Source: Rhodopseudomonas palustris (GTDB lineage Bacteria; Pseudomonadota; Alphaproteobacteria; Rhizobiales; Xanthobacteraceae). From it: DNA of 53,271 nt. The stretch spans positions 1 through 53,271 of the forward strand of contig NZ_QYYD01000032.1 of assembly GCF_003591005.1 (NCBI RefSeq). The letters are read 5' to 3'. The notes below the pieces were generated by a model, which saw nothing but the letters and a program-made list of their open reading frames with translations, was not told the origin of the DNA and ran no database searches. Of the stretch, positions 18,420 to 26,555 are shown piece after piece. The translations under genes and the position numbers were made by a program. Every line of letters starts with the position of its first letter. Positions within the stretch are counted from its first letter, which is position 1.

Positions 18420-19214
18420 ATGTCCGCCGATCCCCTGCCTCGCCGCTCGCCGACCGTCGCGCAGTTGCTCGACGCCATCCGCTTCCTCACCATCCTGCCG
18501 GTGCCGAATTCCGAGCGCGCTCCAGAGTCGGACTGGTTGACCCGCGCTATGACGTTCTTCCCGATCGTGGGTGTCGGCATCGGCTTGATCTCGGCGACGG
18601 TGCTGGTGCTTGGCGATTCGCTGTTCGGCCCGGGTCTCGCCGCGCTCCTGGCGATCACGGCCTCGGTGATGCTGACAGGCGCGCTGCACGAAGACGGCCT
18701 CGCCGACACCTTCGACAGCTTCGGCGGCGGCTGGTCGGTCGAGCGGCGGCTGGAGATCATGAAGGACTCGCGGCTCGGCACCTATGGCGGCCTGGCGCTC
18801 GGGCTCGACGTTGCGCTGCGCGCGACTGCGCTGGCGCAGCTGCCGCTATGGGCCGGGCTGGCCGCTCTTGTCGCCTGCCATGCCGCCGCGCGGGCGACGC
18901 CCGGCTTTGTCCAGCGCAGGCTGAGCTACGCCGGCGCGATCAGCGGCATGAAAGTCGCGTATGCCGACGAGCCGATGCGCAAGGACGAATTGGTGCTGGT
19001 GCTGATCACCGTCGCGCTGGCGTCGCTGCCGCTGCTGCTGGTGTCGCCGCTGGCGCTGATCGCGGGCCTCGGCTGCGGCGCAGCGCTGACCGCACTGATG
19101 ACCGGCTGGGCCAAACGCCTGCTCGGTGGCTACACCGGCGACGTGCTCGGCGCGATCGAGCAGATGTTCGAGATCGGGTTTCTGCTCGGCGTCGCGGCGG
19201 TGCTGGCGGCGTAG
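18420..19214 (+). CDS. cobS: Adenosylcobinamide-GDP ribazoletransferase CobS
   Basis: CobS joins adenosylcobinamide-GDP to alpha-ribazole (or its phosphate) in the last assembly step of coenzyme B12, at the inner membrane. The 264-residue protein has the family signature GALHEDGLADTFDSFGGGWS near residue 80, followed by RRLEIMKDSRLGTYGGLAL, and six or more membrane spans. The ATG at 18420 is the first in frame, after AGGACC. No other cob genes flank it, so it is separated from the rest of the pathway. A B12-binding radical SAM gene at 40341-41876 in the same window is one potential consumer of the cofactor. Confidence 0.95.
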   Translation: MSADPLPRRSPTVAQLLDAIRFLTILPVPNSERAPESDWLTRAMTFFPIVGVGIGLISATVLVLGDSLFGPGLAALLAITASVMLTGALHEDGLADTFDSFGGGWSVERRLEIMKDSRLGTYGGLALGLDVALRATALAQLPLWAGLAALVACHAAARATPGFVQRRLSYAGAISGMKVAYADEPMRKDELVLVLITVALASLPLLLVSPLALIAGLGCGAALTALMTGWAKRLLGGYTGDVLGAIEQMFEIGFLLGVAAVLAA

Positions 19215-19235
19215 TTGATCCGCCAACCTCTCCCC

Positions 19236-19314
19236 GTCATTGCGAGGAGCGCAGCGACGAAGCAATCCAGCGCTGAGCACGGGGCCTGGATTGCTTCGCT
19301 TCGCTCGCAATGAC
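19236..19314. repeat. Dispersed intergenic repeat family B (GTCATTGCGAGGAGCG)
   Basis: Inverted arms GTCATTGCGAG...GAAGCAATCCAG and CTGGATTGCTTCG...CGCAATGAC. It sits between the convergent cobS and fmdB genes, where the hairpin may aid termination. Other copies are at 19795-19911 and 47793-47865. Confidence 0.85.
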
Positions 19315-19326
19315 GATGGGGAACCG

Positions 19327-19671
19327 TCAGTGGCTGATCATCCACGGCCGCGCGGTCGGAAAGCCCTTGGCGCCGCTCTTGGTGCGGGTCTGCAGCCGCG
19401 CCGGCTTCTTCAGGCCGGAGCAGCAGCCGCAGCCGGGGGCGTGCTTGGCTTTGTATTCTCCGACGCTCATCGGCGCGTTGCGGCTCTTCTCGTTGGTGGC
19501 GTGCGCGCTGCGCTGCGCCGCCGGCATGCAGGAGAAGTTCGGCGCGGTGAGGATGACGCGCGGCGACGACGTCTCACACACCGGGCACGGCTGCGGCTCT
19601 TCGTATTCCGACATCGGCCGCAGATCGGTGAACGGCCCGCAGGCGTCGCACATATATTCATAGACTGGCAT
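19327..19671 (-). CDS. fmdB: FmdB-family zinc-ribbon protein
   Basis: This 114-residue protein begins MPVYEYMCDACG, the FmdB/CxxC-CxxC-SSSS signature, with zinc-ribbon cysteines at 8, 11, 29 and 32. A second small cysteine cluster (GCGCC) lies near the C-terminus. FmdB was described as a regulatory protein of the amide-induced formamidase operon of Methylophilus; its molecular role is not settled. The ATG at 19671 has AAGGGA upstream; longer frames extend into repeat sequence and were discarded. It follows fmdA in the same direction, separated by a 272-bp gap carrying a family B repeat. Confidence 0.9.
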   Translation of the reverse strand: MPVYEYMCDACGPFTDLRPMSEYEEPQPCPVCETSSPRVILTAPNFSCMPAAQRSAHATNEKSRNAPMSVGEYKAKHAPGCGCCSGLKKPARLQTRTKSGAKGFPTARPWMISH

Positions 19672-19794
19672 CGTCGTTTTCCCTTGCGCTGACGATCTGT
19701 CGTTCCGCGCGATGGGAGCGGGGCAGCAGATACGCGCCGTCCCGCTCCCCGTCGCGCAGGGAAGGATGAGAGCCCAAGCGAACCACCTATCAAC

Positions 19795-19911
19795 GTCATT
19801 GCGAGCGAAGCGAAGCAATCCAGCGCGGTGCACTGAGCCTCTGGATTGCTTCGTCGCGGAGCCTGTACTCGGACGACGCGAAGCGTCGATCCGGGTGCTC
19901 CTCGCAATGAC
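19795..19911. repeat. Dispersed intergenic repeat family B, between fmdA and fmdB
   Basis: A longer copy of family B (GTCATTGCGAGCGAAGCG ... TGACGGGG end) with an internal CGGACGACGCGAAGCGTC segment. It separates two functionally linked co-directional genes and could attenuate or process the transcript. Confidence 0.85.
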
Positions 19912-19943
19912 GGGGAGAGGTGGTTACTCGGACTCGAACGCTG

Positions 19944-21173
19944 TTACTTATCCTGCGAGATCGGCATCTGGATGTCGCCCTTGATGTGTTTCACCGGGCC
20001 GGCCGAGCTCGGCATCATGTCGAAGTCGAAGATCTCGGTCGGCAGCCACAGCGTGGCGCAGGCGTTGGGGACGTCGACGACGCCGGAGATGTGGCCCTGC
20101 ACCGGCGCGGTGCCGAGGATCGAATAGGCCTGGGCGCCGGAGTAGCCGAACTTCTTCAGATACTCGATCGCATTCAGGCACGCCTGGCGATACGCCACGG
20201 TGACGTCGAGATAGTGCTGCTGGCCCTGCTCGTCGACCGAGATGCCCTCGAAGATCAGGTAGTCCTTGTAGTTCGGCGTCACCGGCGACGGCTTGAAGAT
20301 CGGGTTCTTGATGCCGTATTTCGACACGCCGTCCTTGATGATGTCGACCTTGATGTGCAGCCAGCCGGCCATCTCGATGGCGCCGCAGAAGGTGATCTCG
20401 CCGTCGCCCTGGCTGAAGTGCAGGTCGCCCATCGAAAGACCGCCGCCCGGCACATAGACCGGGAAGTAGATCTTCGAGCCGCGGGACAGATCCTTGATGT
20501 CGCAATTGCCGCCGTGCTCGCGCGGCGGCACGGTGCGGGCGCCTTCGGCCGCAGCCTTGGCCTTGTCGTCGCCGGTCAGCTTGCCCATGTGGGCGGTCGG
20601 GCCGAACGGCGGGTTGGCAAGGCCGGGCACGCGGGTCGGATTGGTCGCGATCAGCGCGGTCTCACGCTCGTTCCAGGTCGACAGCAGCTTGGGATCGGGC
20701 AGACAGCCGATCAGGCCGGGATGGATCAGGCCGGCGAAGTTGACGCCCGGGATGTGGCGCGACGAGGTGTACATGCCCTTGAAGTCCCAGATCGACTTCT
20801 GCGCCAGCGGGAAGTGATCGGTGAGGAAGCCGCCGCCGTTCTGCTTGGAGAAGAAGCCGTTGAAGCCCCACAGGCTCTCCTTCATCGGGCCGACGTCGAG
20901 CAGGTCGACGACGAGGAGATCGCCCGGCTCCGCGCCCTTGACGCCGATCGGGCCGGACAGGAAGTGCACGATCGACAGGTCGATGTCGCGGACGTCGTCG
21001 GCACTGTCGTTGTTCTTGATGAAGCCGCCGGTCCAGTCATAGGTCTCGACGATGAAGTCATCGCCCGGGTTGACCCACGCGGCCATCGGAATGTCCGGAT
21101 GCCAGCGGTTGTGGACCATCTCGTTGTCGTAAGCGGACTGCGTGAGGTCGACCTTGATCAGTGTCTCTGGCAT
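19944..21173 (-). CDS. fmdA: Formamidase / acetamidase FmdA
   Basis: This 409-residue enzyme is of the acetamidase/formamidase family. Recognisable blocks are VHNRWHPDIPMAAWVNPGD at the N-terminus, GPIGVKGAEPGDLLVVDLLD, the PGVNFAGLIHPGLIGCLPD region and SMGDLHFSQGDGEITFCGAIE, which carry family-conserved His, Glu and Asp residues. It hydrolyses formamide (and possibly other short amides) to formate and ammonia in the cytoplasm. The length matches characterised formamidases (about 407). An AGGGGAG site precedes the ATG. It lies 39 bp after urtE, so the ABC transporter probably feeds substrate to this enzyme; no urease genes are seen in the window. Confidence 0.94.
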   Translation of the reverse strand: MPETLIKVDLTQSAYDNEMVHNRWHPDIPMAAWVNPGDDFIVETYDWTGGFIKNNDSADDVRDIDLSIVHFLSGPIGVKGAEPGDLLVVDLLDVGPMKESLWGFNGFFSKQNGGGFLTDHFPLAQKSIWDFKGMYTSSRHIPGVNFAGLIHPGLIGCLPDPKLLSTWNERETALIATNPTRVPGLANPPFGPTAHMGKLTGDDKAKAAAEGARTVPPREHGGNCDIKDLSRGSKIYFPVYVPGGGLSMGDLHFSQGDGEITFCGAIEMAGWLHIKVDIIKDGVSKYGIKNPIFKPSPVTPNYKDYLIFEGISVDEQGQQHYLDVTVAYRQACLNAIEYLKKFGYSGAQAYSILGTAPVQGHISGVVDVPNACATLWLPTEIFDFDMMPSSAGPVKHIKGDIQMPISQDK

Positions 21174-21212
21174 CGATAACTCCCCTTGTGGACCAGTGGA
21201 CTTGGTTGGACT

Positions 21213-21902
21213 TCAGACGGACAGATATTTGGCGACCTGCGCCTCATCGACGCTGGCGCGCGGATCGTCGCGGACGATTTCGCCGTTCTCGATCACCAGC
21301 ACGCGGTCGGCGACGTCGAGCGCGAAGCTCAGGACCTGCTCGGAGACGATGATCGACAGCCCCTTGGTGTCGCGGATCTGCTTCAGCGTCCGAGCCATGT
21401 CCTTGATGATTGACGGCTGAATGCCTTCGGTCGGCTCATCGAGCAGCAGCACCTTCGGCTTGGTGGCGAGCGCGCGCGCAATCGCCAGCTGCTGCTGCTG
21501 ACCGCCGGACAGGTTGCCGCCGCGGCGGTTCTTCATTTCCAGCAGCACCGGAAACAGCTCGTACAGATCGCCCGGCACATCCTTTTCGCCGGAGACGACG
21601 AGGCCGGTCTCGATGTTTTCCTTCACCGTCATGGTCGAGAAGATCATGCGGCCCTGTGGCACGTAAGCCAGTCCCTTGGCGACGCGCTCGTAGCTCTTCA
21701 GCCCGCCGAGCTCGGTGCCCTGCATGCTGATCGACCCCGCGCGCTGTGGGATGATGCCCATCAGTGATTTCATCAGCGTGGTCTTGCCCATGCCGTTGCG
21801 ACCCATGATCGCAACGATCTCGTTCGGCGCGACATTGATGTTGAGCCCGTGCAACACCTCGCTCTGGCCGTAGGCAACGTGCAGATCATTGATCGCGAGC
21901 AT
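21213..21902 (-). CDS. urtE: Urea/short-chain amide ABC transporter ATPase UrtE-like
   Basis: This 229-residue ATPase is of the branched-chain/urea ABC family. Walker A is GRNGMGKTT, the signature motif is LSGGQQQQLAIARAL and Walker B is VLLLDEPTEGIQP, the last being characteristic of LivF/UrtE proteins. It pairs with UrtD to drive import. The start at 21902 has AGAGGAG upstream; an extended frame into the intergenic repeat was rejected. It is separated from urtD by 194 bp filled with a dispersed repeat. Because formamidase follows directly, FmdF-type amide transport is as likely as urea transport. Confidence 0.9.
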   Translation of the reverse strand: MLAINDLHVAYGQSEVLHGLNINVAPNEIVAIMGRNGMGKTTLMKSLMGIIPQRAGSISMQGTELGGLKSYERVAKGLAYVPQGRMIFSTMTVKENIETGLVVSGEKDVPGDLYELFPVLLEMKNRRGGNLSGGQQQQLAIARALATKPKVLLLDEPTEGIQPSIIKDMARTLKQIRDTKGLSIIVSEQVLSFALDVADRVLVIENGEIVRDDPRASVDEAQVAKYLSV

Positions 21903-21933
21903 CGGGATCTCCTCTAGCCGTGACGGTGAGCTC

Positions 21934-22067
21934 CCTCTCCCCGCTTGCGGGGAGAGGGAGGGTGAGGGGGCGCCTCCGCGAGTCGGAGAGGCTCGGCCGT
22001 GGTGAGGCGCCCCCTCACCCGCCGCGCTAGCGCGCGTCGACCTCTCCCCGCGCGCGGGGAGAGGTGA
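21934..22067. repeat. Dispersed CTCTCCCC palindromic repeat inside the urt operon
   Basis: Two hairpins, CTCTCCCC-GCTTGC-GGGGAGAG and CTCTCCCCGCGCGCGGGGAGAG-like, flank a larger inverted pair (GTGAGGGGGCGCC / GGCGCCCCCTCAC). The element occupies nearly all of the urtD-urtE gap and may modulate expression of the distal genes. Related copy at 58-96. Confidence 0.85.
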
Positions 22068-22096
22068 AGCTGCGATCGGGGCGGAAGCCATCATGC

Positions 22097-22852
<756 letters not shown>

Positions 22853-22861
22853 GGGTCTCTC

Positions 22862-24016
22862 CTATTCGGCCGGGGCGCCGTCGGCGACGGGGCCGAACGA
22901 CTTGCCATTGGTGGAGTCAGTGCCGGATTTGCGCGAGGCGAACAGCCGGTCGATGCGCGGCTGCACGTAGTCGGCCCAGATCCCCGCGAGGCCGTTGGGG
23001 AATGCCAGCACCACCGCGATGAACAGACCGCCGAGACCGAACAGCCATAATTCGGGGAAGGATTCCGACAGGCTGGTCTTGGCGAAGTTGACCAAGAGCG
23101 TGCCGTACACGGCGCCGAGAATCGACAGCCGGCCGCCGACCGCGGTGTAGATCACCATTTCGATCGACGGCACGATGCCGACGAAGGACGGCGACATGAA
23201 GCCGACGTTGAGGGCGAACATCGCGCCGCCGATCGCGGCGAACACCGCGGCGACGCAGAACGCGAAGATCTTGAAGTTGGCGACGCTGTAGCCCGAGAAC
23301 CGGACGCGGTCCTCCTTCTCGCGCATCGCCACCAGGATGCGGCCGAGCTTGGAGCGGCGGATGAACTGGGCGATGAAGATGCAGCCGAACAGCAGCGCCA
23401 CTTCGAAGAAGTACAACACGATCTTGGCGTGGTCGGGCCGGATGTCCCAGCCCTTGAGCGTGCGCAGGTCGGTCATGCCGTTGATGCCGCCGGTGTAGCC
23501 CTGCTGGCCGACGATCAGGATGGTCAGGATCGCGGCGACCGCCTGGGTGATGATGGCGAAGTAGGTGCCGCCGACGCGGCGCTTGAACATCGCGGCGCCG
23601 ATGATGAAGGCGAACAGCGCCGGCACCGCGACGATCGCGAAGATCGTGAAGGTGAGGCTGTGGAACGGCTGCCAGAAGAACGGCAGCGCGGTGATCTGAT
23701 TCCAGTCCATGAAGTCCGGAATGCCCGGGGTGGACTGGATCTTGGTGTTCTCCACGCTCGAGGCTTCGAGCTTGAGGAACATCGCCATGCAATAGCCGCC
23801 GAGGCCGAAGAACACGCCCTGGCCGAGGCTGAGAATGCCGCCATAGCCCCAGCAGATCACCAGGCCGAGCGCCACGAAGGCGTAGGTGAGATATTTGGCG
23901 ACCAGATTGAGCCGGAACACGTCGAGGCAGAGCGGCAGGATCACCACCAGCAGCGCCGCCAGAACCAGAATGCCCATCAGCTCTTTGCGGTTAACGAAGC
24001 GCGCGTTGTCGTTCAT
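22862..24016 (-). CDS. urtC: Urea/short-chain amide ABC transporter permease UrtC-like
   Basis: This 384-residue branched-chain-type permease has about ten membrane spans, with the family motif GYGGILSLGQGVFFGLGGY near residue 60 and GQQGYTGGINGMTDL and RIMVAMREKED-like loops contacting the ATPases. The C-terminal tail (after about 350) is polar. It forms the membrane channel with UrtB. It lies 16 bp after urtB in the same operon. Confidence 0.93.
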   Translation of the reverse strand: MNDNARFVNRKELMGILVLAALLVVILPLCLDVFRLNLVAKYLTYAFVALGLVICWGYGGILSLGQGVFFGLGGYCMAMFLKLEASSVENTKIQSTPGIPDFMDWNQITALPFFWQPFHSLTFTIFAIVAVPALFAFIIGAAMFKRRVGGTYFAIITQAVAAILTILIVGQQGYTGGINGMTDLRTLKGWDIRPDHAKIVLYFFEVALLFGCIFIAQFIRRSKLGRILVAMREKEDRVRFSGYSVANFKIFAFCVAAVFAAIGGAMFALNVGFMSPSFVGIVPSIEMVIYTAVGGRLSILGAVYGTLLVNFAKTSLSESFPELWLFGLGGLFIAVVLAFPNGLAGIWADYVQPRIDRLFASRKSGTDSTNGKSFGPVADGAPAE

Positions 24017-24032
24017 GAGCGTGAGCCTCTGC

Positions 24033-24959
24033 TTACTTGCGGACTTTGAGGGCGAACAGACCCTGCGGGCGCAACATCAGGATCGCGACGACTGCGAGCA
24101 GCGTCAGCACCTTCGCCATCGATCCCGACATGAAGAATTCGAGCGTCGACTGGGTCTGCGAAATGCTGAAGGCCGAGGCGATGGTGCCGATCAGGCTGGC
24201 GGCGCCGCCGAACACCACGACCAGGAAGGTGTCGACGATGTAGAGCTGCCCGGAGGTCGGCCCGGTCGAGCCGATCATCGTGAAGGCCGAGCCGGCGATG
24301 CCGGCGATGCCGCAGCCGAGGCCGAAGGTGTAGCGGTCGACCTTCTCGGTATTGATGCCGACGGCGCCGGCCATGATGCGGTTCTGCACCACGGCGCGGA
24401 CCTGGCGGCCCCAGCGCGACTTGTACATCACATAGGCGACGCTGATCGTAATCAGCACGGTGAGGCCCATCACGAACACGCCGTTGATCGGCACTTCGAT
24501 GCTGTCGGTGACCTTGAGCGAACCGAGCATCCATTGCGGCAGCTCGACGCCGACCTCGCGCGGGCCGAAGATCGACCGATAAGCCTGCTGCAGGATCAGG
24601 CTGAGCCCCCAGGTCGCGAGCAGCGTGTCGAGCGGTCGTTTATAGAGGTGCCGTATCAGCGCCCATTCGACCAGCATTCCCAGCGCACCGGACGCGAAGA
24701 ACGCCAGGATCATGGCGACGAAGAAGTAGCCGCTGAACAGCGACGGCAGAAAACTCTGGAAGAAGTTCGACGTCATCCAGGTGACGTAGGCGCCCAGGAT
24801 CATGAACTCGCCGTGGGCCATGTTGATGACGCCCATCTGGCCGAAGATGATCGCGAGGCCGAGCGCCATCAGCACGTAGACCGAGAACAGGATCAGGCCC
24901 GCGAATCCCTGCATGACGAAGATCGAGCCGAGATCACCAATCGAATAGTCGCCGAACAT
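24033..24959 (-). CDS. urtB: Urea/short-chain amide ABC transporter permease UrtB-like
   Basis: This 308-residue permease is of the LivH/UrtB type with about eight membrane spans. Motifs are GLAIIFGQMGVINMAHGEFM near residue 40, RRSIFGPREVGVELP-like periplasmic sequence, QNRIMAGAVGINTEKVDR and the end LRPQGLFALKVRK. It is the short form without the extra N-terminal domain seen in some UrtB proteins. The ATG at 24959 is preferred over a longer frame that would begin in the repeat-bearing gap. It follows urtA after 179 bp containing a family C repeat. Confidence 0.92.
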   Translation of the reverse strand: MFGDYSIGDLGSIFVMQGFAGLILFSVYVLMALGLAIIFGQMGVINMAHGEFMILGAYVTWMTSNFFQSFLPSLFSGYFFVAMILAFFASGALGMLVEWALIRHLYKRPLDTLLATWGLSLILQQAYRSIFGPREVGVELPQWMLGSLKVTDSIEVPINGVFVMGLTVLITISVAYVMYKSRWGRQVRAVVQNRIMAGAVGINTEKVDRYTFGLGCGIAGIAGSAFTMIGSTGPTSGQLYIVDTFLVVVFGGAASLIGTIASAFSISQTQSTLEFFMSGSMAKVLTLLAVVAILMLRPQGLFALKVRK

Positions 24960-25030
24960 GGAGGCTGCCCCTGCTGAGTTGAAATGACCCGGACGCGGTG
25001 AGACTACTGGCGCGCGCCACACTCGCCGCC

Positions 25031-25105
25031 GTCATGCGCGGGCTTGACCCGCGCATCCATCTCCTTGCGAAGAGGATGGATCGCCGGGTCAAGCCCGGCG
25101 ATGAC
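25031..25105. repeat. Dispersed intergenic repeat family C (GTCATGCGCGGGCTTGACC)
   Basis: An inverted repeat with arms GTCATGCGCGGGCTTGACC and GGGTCAAGCCCGGCGATGAC lies in the urtA-urtB gap. Such hairpins often follow the binding-protein gene and can stabilise the upstream mRNA, raising UrtA over the permease. Related copies are at 30954-31041 and 47899-47929. Confidence 0.8.
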
Positions 25106-25138
25106 GATCGGAGTGCGTGGCCAGCGCCGGCGCGCCGC

Positions 25139-26398
25139 TTACTGGTAGCCCTTCGGGAACGGATCGGGCTCGACCAGGTCGGCGGTTTCGTAGATCACCT
25201 CGAACTGGCCATCGAGCTTGGCGCGTCCGACGCGGGTTTTCGACCACAGATGGTGGTTCGGGTGGATCCGGACGTAACCTTCCGGCGCGCCCTTGAACTC
25301 GACGTCCGGCGAGGCCGCGGCGATCTTGTCGACGTCGAACGAGCCGGCCTTCTCGACCGTCAATTTCCACAGCCACGGGCCGAGATAGGCAGCCTGGGTG
25401 ACGTCTCCGATCACCGTCTTCTCACCCCACATCTTCTTGAACGCGGCGACGAACTTCTCGTTGTTCTCGTTCTTGAGCGACTGGAAGTACTTCATGCACG
25501 CGTAGGCGCCCGCGATGTTCTCGCCGCCGATGCCGTCGATTTCGTCCTCGGTGACCGAGATCGTCAACAGCGCCTGCTTCGACAGGTCGATGCCGGCCGC
25601 CTTGAGCTGCTTGTAGAACGCCACGTTGGAGCCGCCGACGACGTCGGTGAAGATCACGTCCGGCTTGGTCAGCTTGATCTTGTTGATGACCGAGTTGAAC
25701 TGGGTGTTGCCGAGCGGATAGTATTCTTCGCCGACCACCTTGCCCTTGAGGACGTTCTCGACGTGCTTGCGGGCGATCTTGTTCGAGGTGCGCGGCCAGA
25801 TGTAGTCGGAGCCGATGAAGAAGAAGCTCTTGGCGTTCTTTTCCTTGGCGATCCAGTTGAGGCCAGCCAGGATCTGCTGGGTCGCTTCTTGGCCGGTGTA
25901 GATCACGTTCTTGGACTGCTCGAGGCCTTCATAGAAGGTCGGGTAGTACAGCATGCCGTTGTACTGCTCGACCACCGGCAGCACCGCCTTGCGCGACGCG
26001 GAGGTCCAGCAGCCCATGATGGCCGCGACCTTGTCGTTGACCAGCAGCTTCTTGGCCTTCTCGGCGAAGGTCGGCCAGTCCGAGGCGCCGTCTTCCTGAA
26101 TGAACTTGATCTTGCGGCCGAGTACGCCGCCGGCGGCGTTGATCTGTTCGATCGCCAGCTTTTCGGCCTGGATCGAGCCCGTCTCGGAGATCGCCATCGT
26201 GCCGGTCGCCGAATGCAGAATGCCGACGGTGACTTCGGTGTCGGTCACGGCAAGGCCGGTAGTGTTGACCGCCAAGGTCGCCGGCGCCTGGGCGAAAGAC
26301 GCGCGCGGCAACATCGTGATCGCCGGAATCGCGGCCATTCCCATCAGAAGCTTGCGCCGGAACGGCGAGTGAAGGCCCTGCTGTTTGTCGTCTGCCAT
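25139..26398 (-). CDS. urtA: Urea/short-chain amide ABC transporter substrate-binding protein UrtA-like
   Basis: This 419-residue periplasmic binding protein has an N-terminal signal (1-36, ending SFAQA) that contains RRKLL, so Tat or Sec export are both possible. The mature part has the UrtA blocks VGILHSATGTMAISE, IEQINAAGGVLGRKI, MGCWTSASRKAVLPVVE and YYPTFYEGLEQSKNVIY, which form the ligand cleft in the urea/amide family. It starts the uptake operon and is preceded by AAGGGG. Whether it binds urea, formamide or acetamide cannot be decided from sequence; the formamidase downstream favours amides. Confidence 0.93.
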   Translation of the reverse strand: MADDKQQGLHSPFRRKLLMGMAAIPAITMLPRASFAQAPATLAVNTTGLAVTDTEVTVGILHSATGTMAISETGSIQAEKLAIEQINAAGGVLGRKIKFIQEDGASDWPTFAEKAKKLLVNDKVAAIMGCWTSASRKAVLPVVEQYNGMLYYPTFYEGLEQSKNVIYTGQEATQQILAGLNWIAKEKNAKSFFFIGSDYIWPRTSNKIARKHVENVLKGKVVGEEYYPLGNTQFNSVINKIKLTKPDVIFTDVVGGSNVAFYKQLKAAGIDLSKQALLTISVTEDEIDGIGGENIAGAYACMKYFQSLKNENNEKFVAAFKKMWGEKTVIGDVTQAAYLGPWLWKLTVEKAGSFDVDKIAAASPDVEFKGAPEGYVRIHPNHHLWSKTRVGRAKLDGQFEVIYETADLVEPDPFPKGYQ

Positions 26399-26474
26399 GA
26401 ACTACCCCTTCGTGTTGTTTGGACGCGTGTGCAGCCGGGGCAAACGATCGGCGAATTTTTACGCTGTACCGATA

Positions 26475-26505
26475 CGCAAGATCACGTATGTTGCATCGCA
26501 AGATC
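26475..26505. promoter_or_regulatory. Direct repeat CGCAAGATC x2, 22-bp period, in divergent promoter region
   Basis: CGCAAGATC occurs at 26475-26483 and 26497-26505, exactly 22 bp apart (about two helical turns), between the divergent urtA and sensor-kinase genes. This geometry suits a tandem-binding response regulator. The intergenic stretch 26399-26555 should contain both promoters. Confidence 0.45.
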
Positions 26506-26555
26506 GCGACGTAAGTTTTTTCACACGCAGGAAGCGTGGCAGAGGGAGAACAAAC

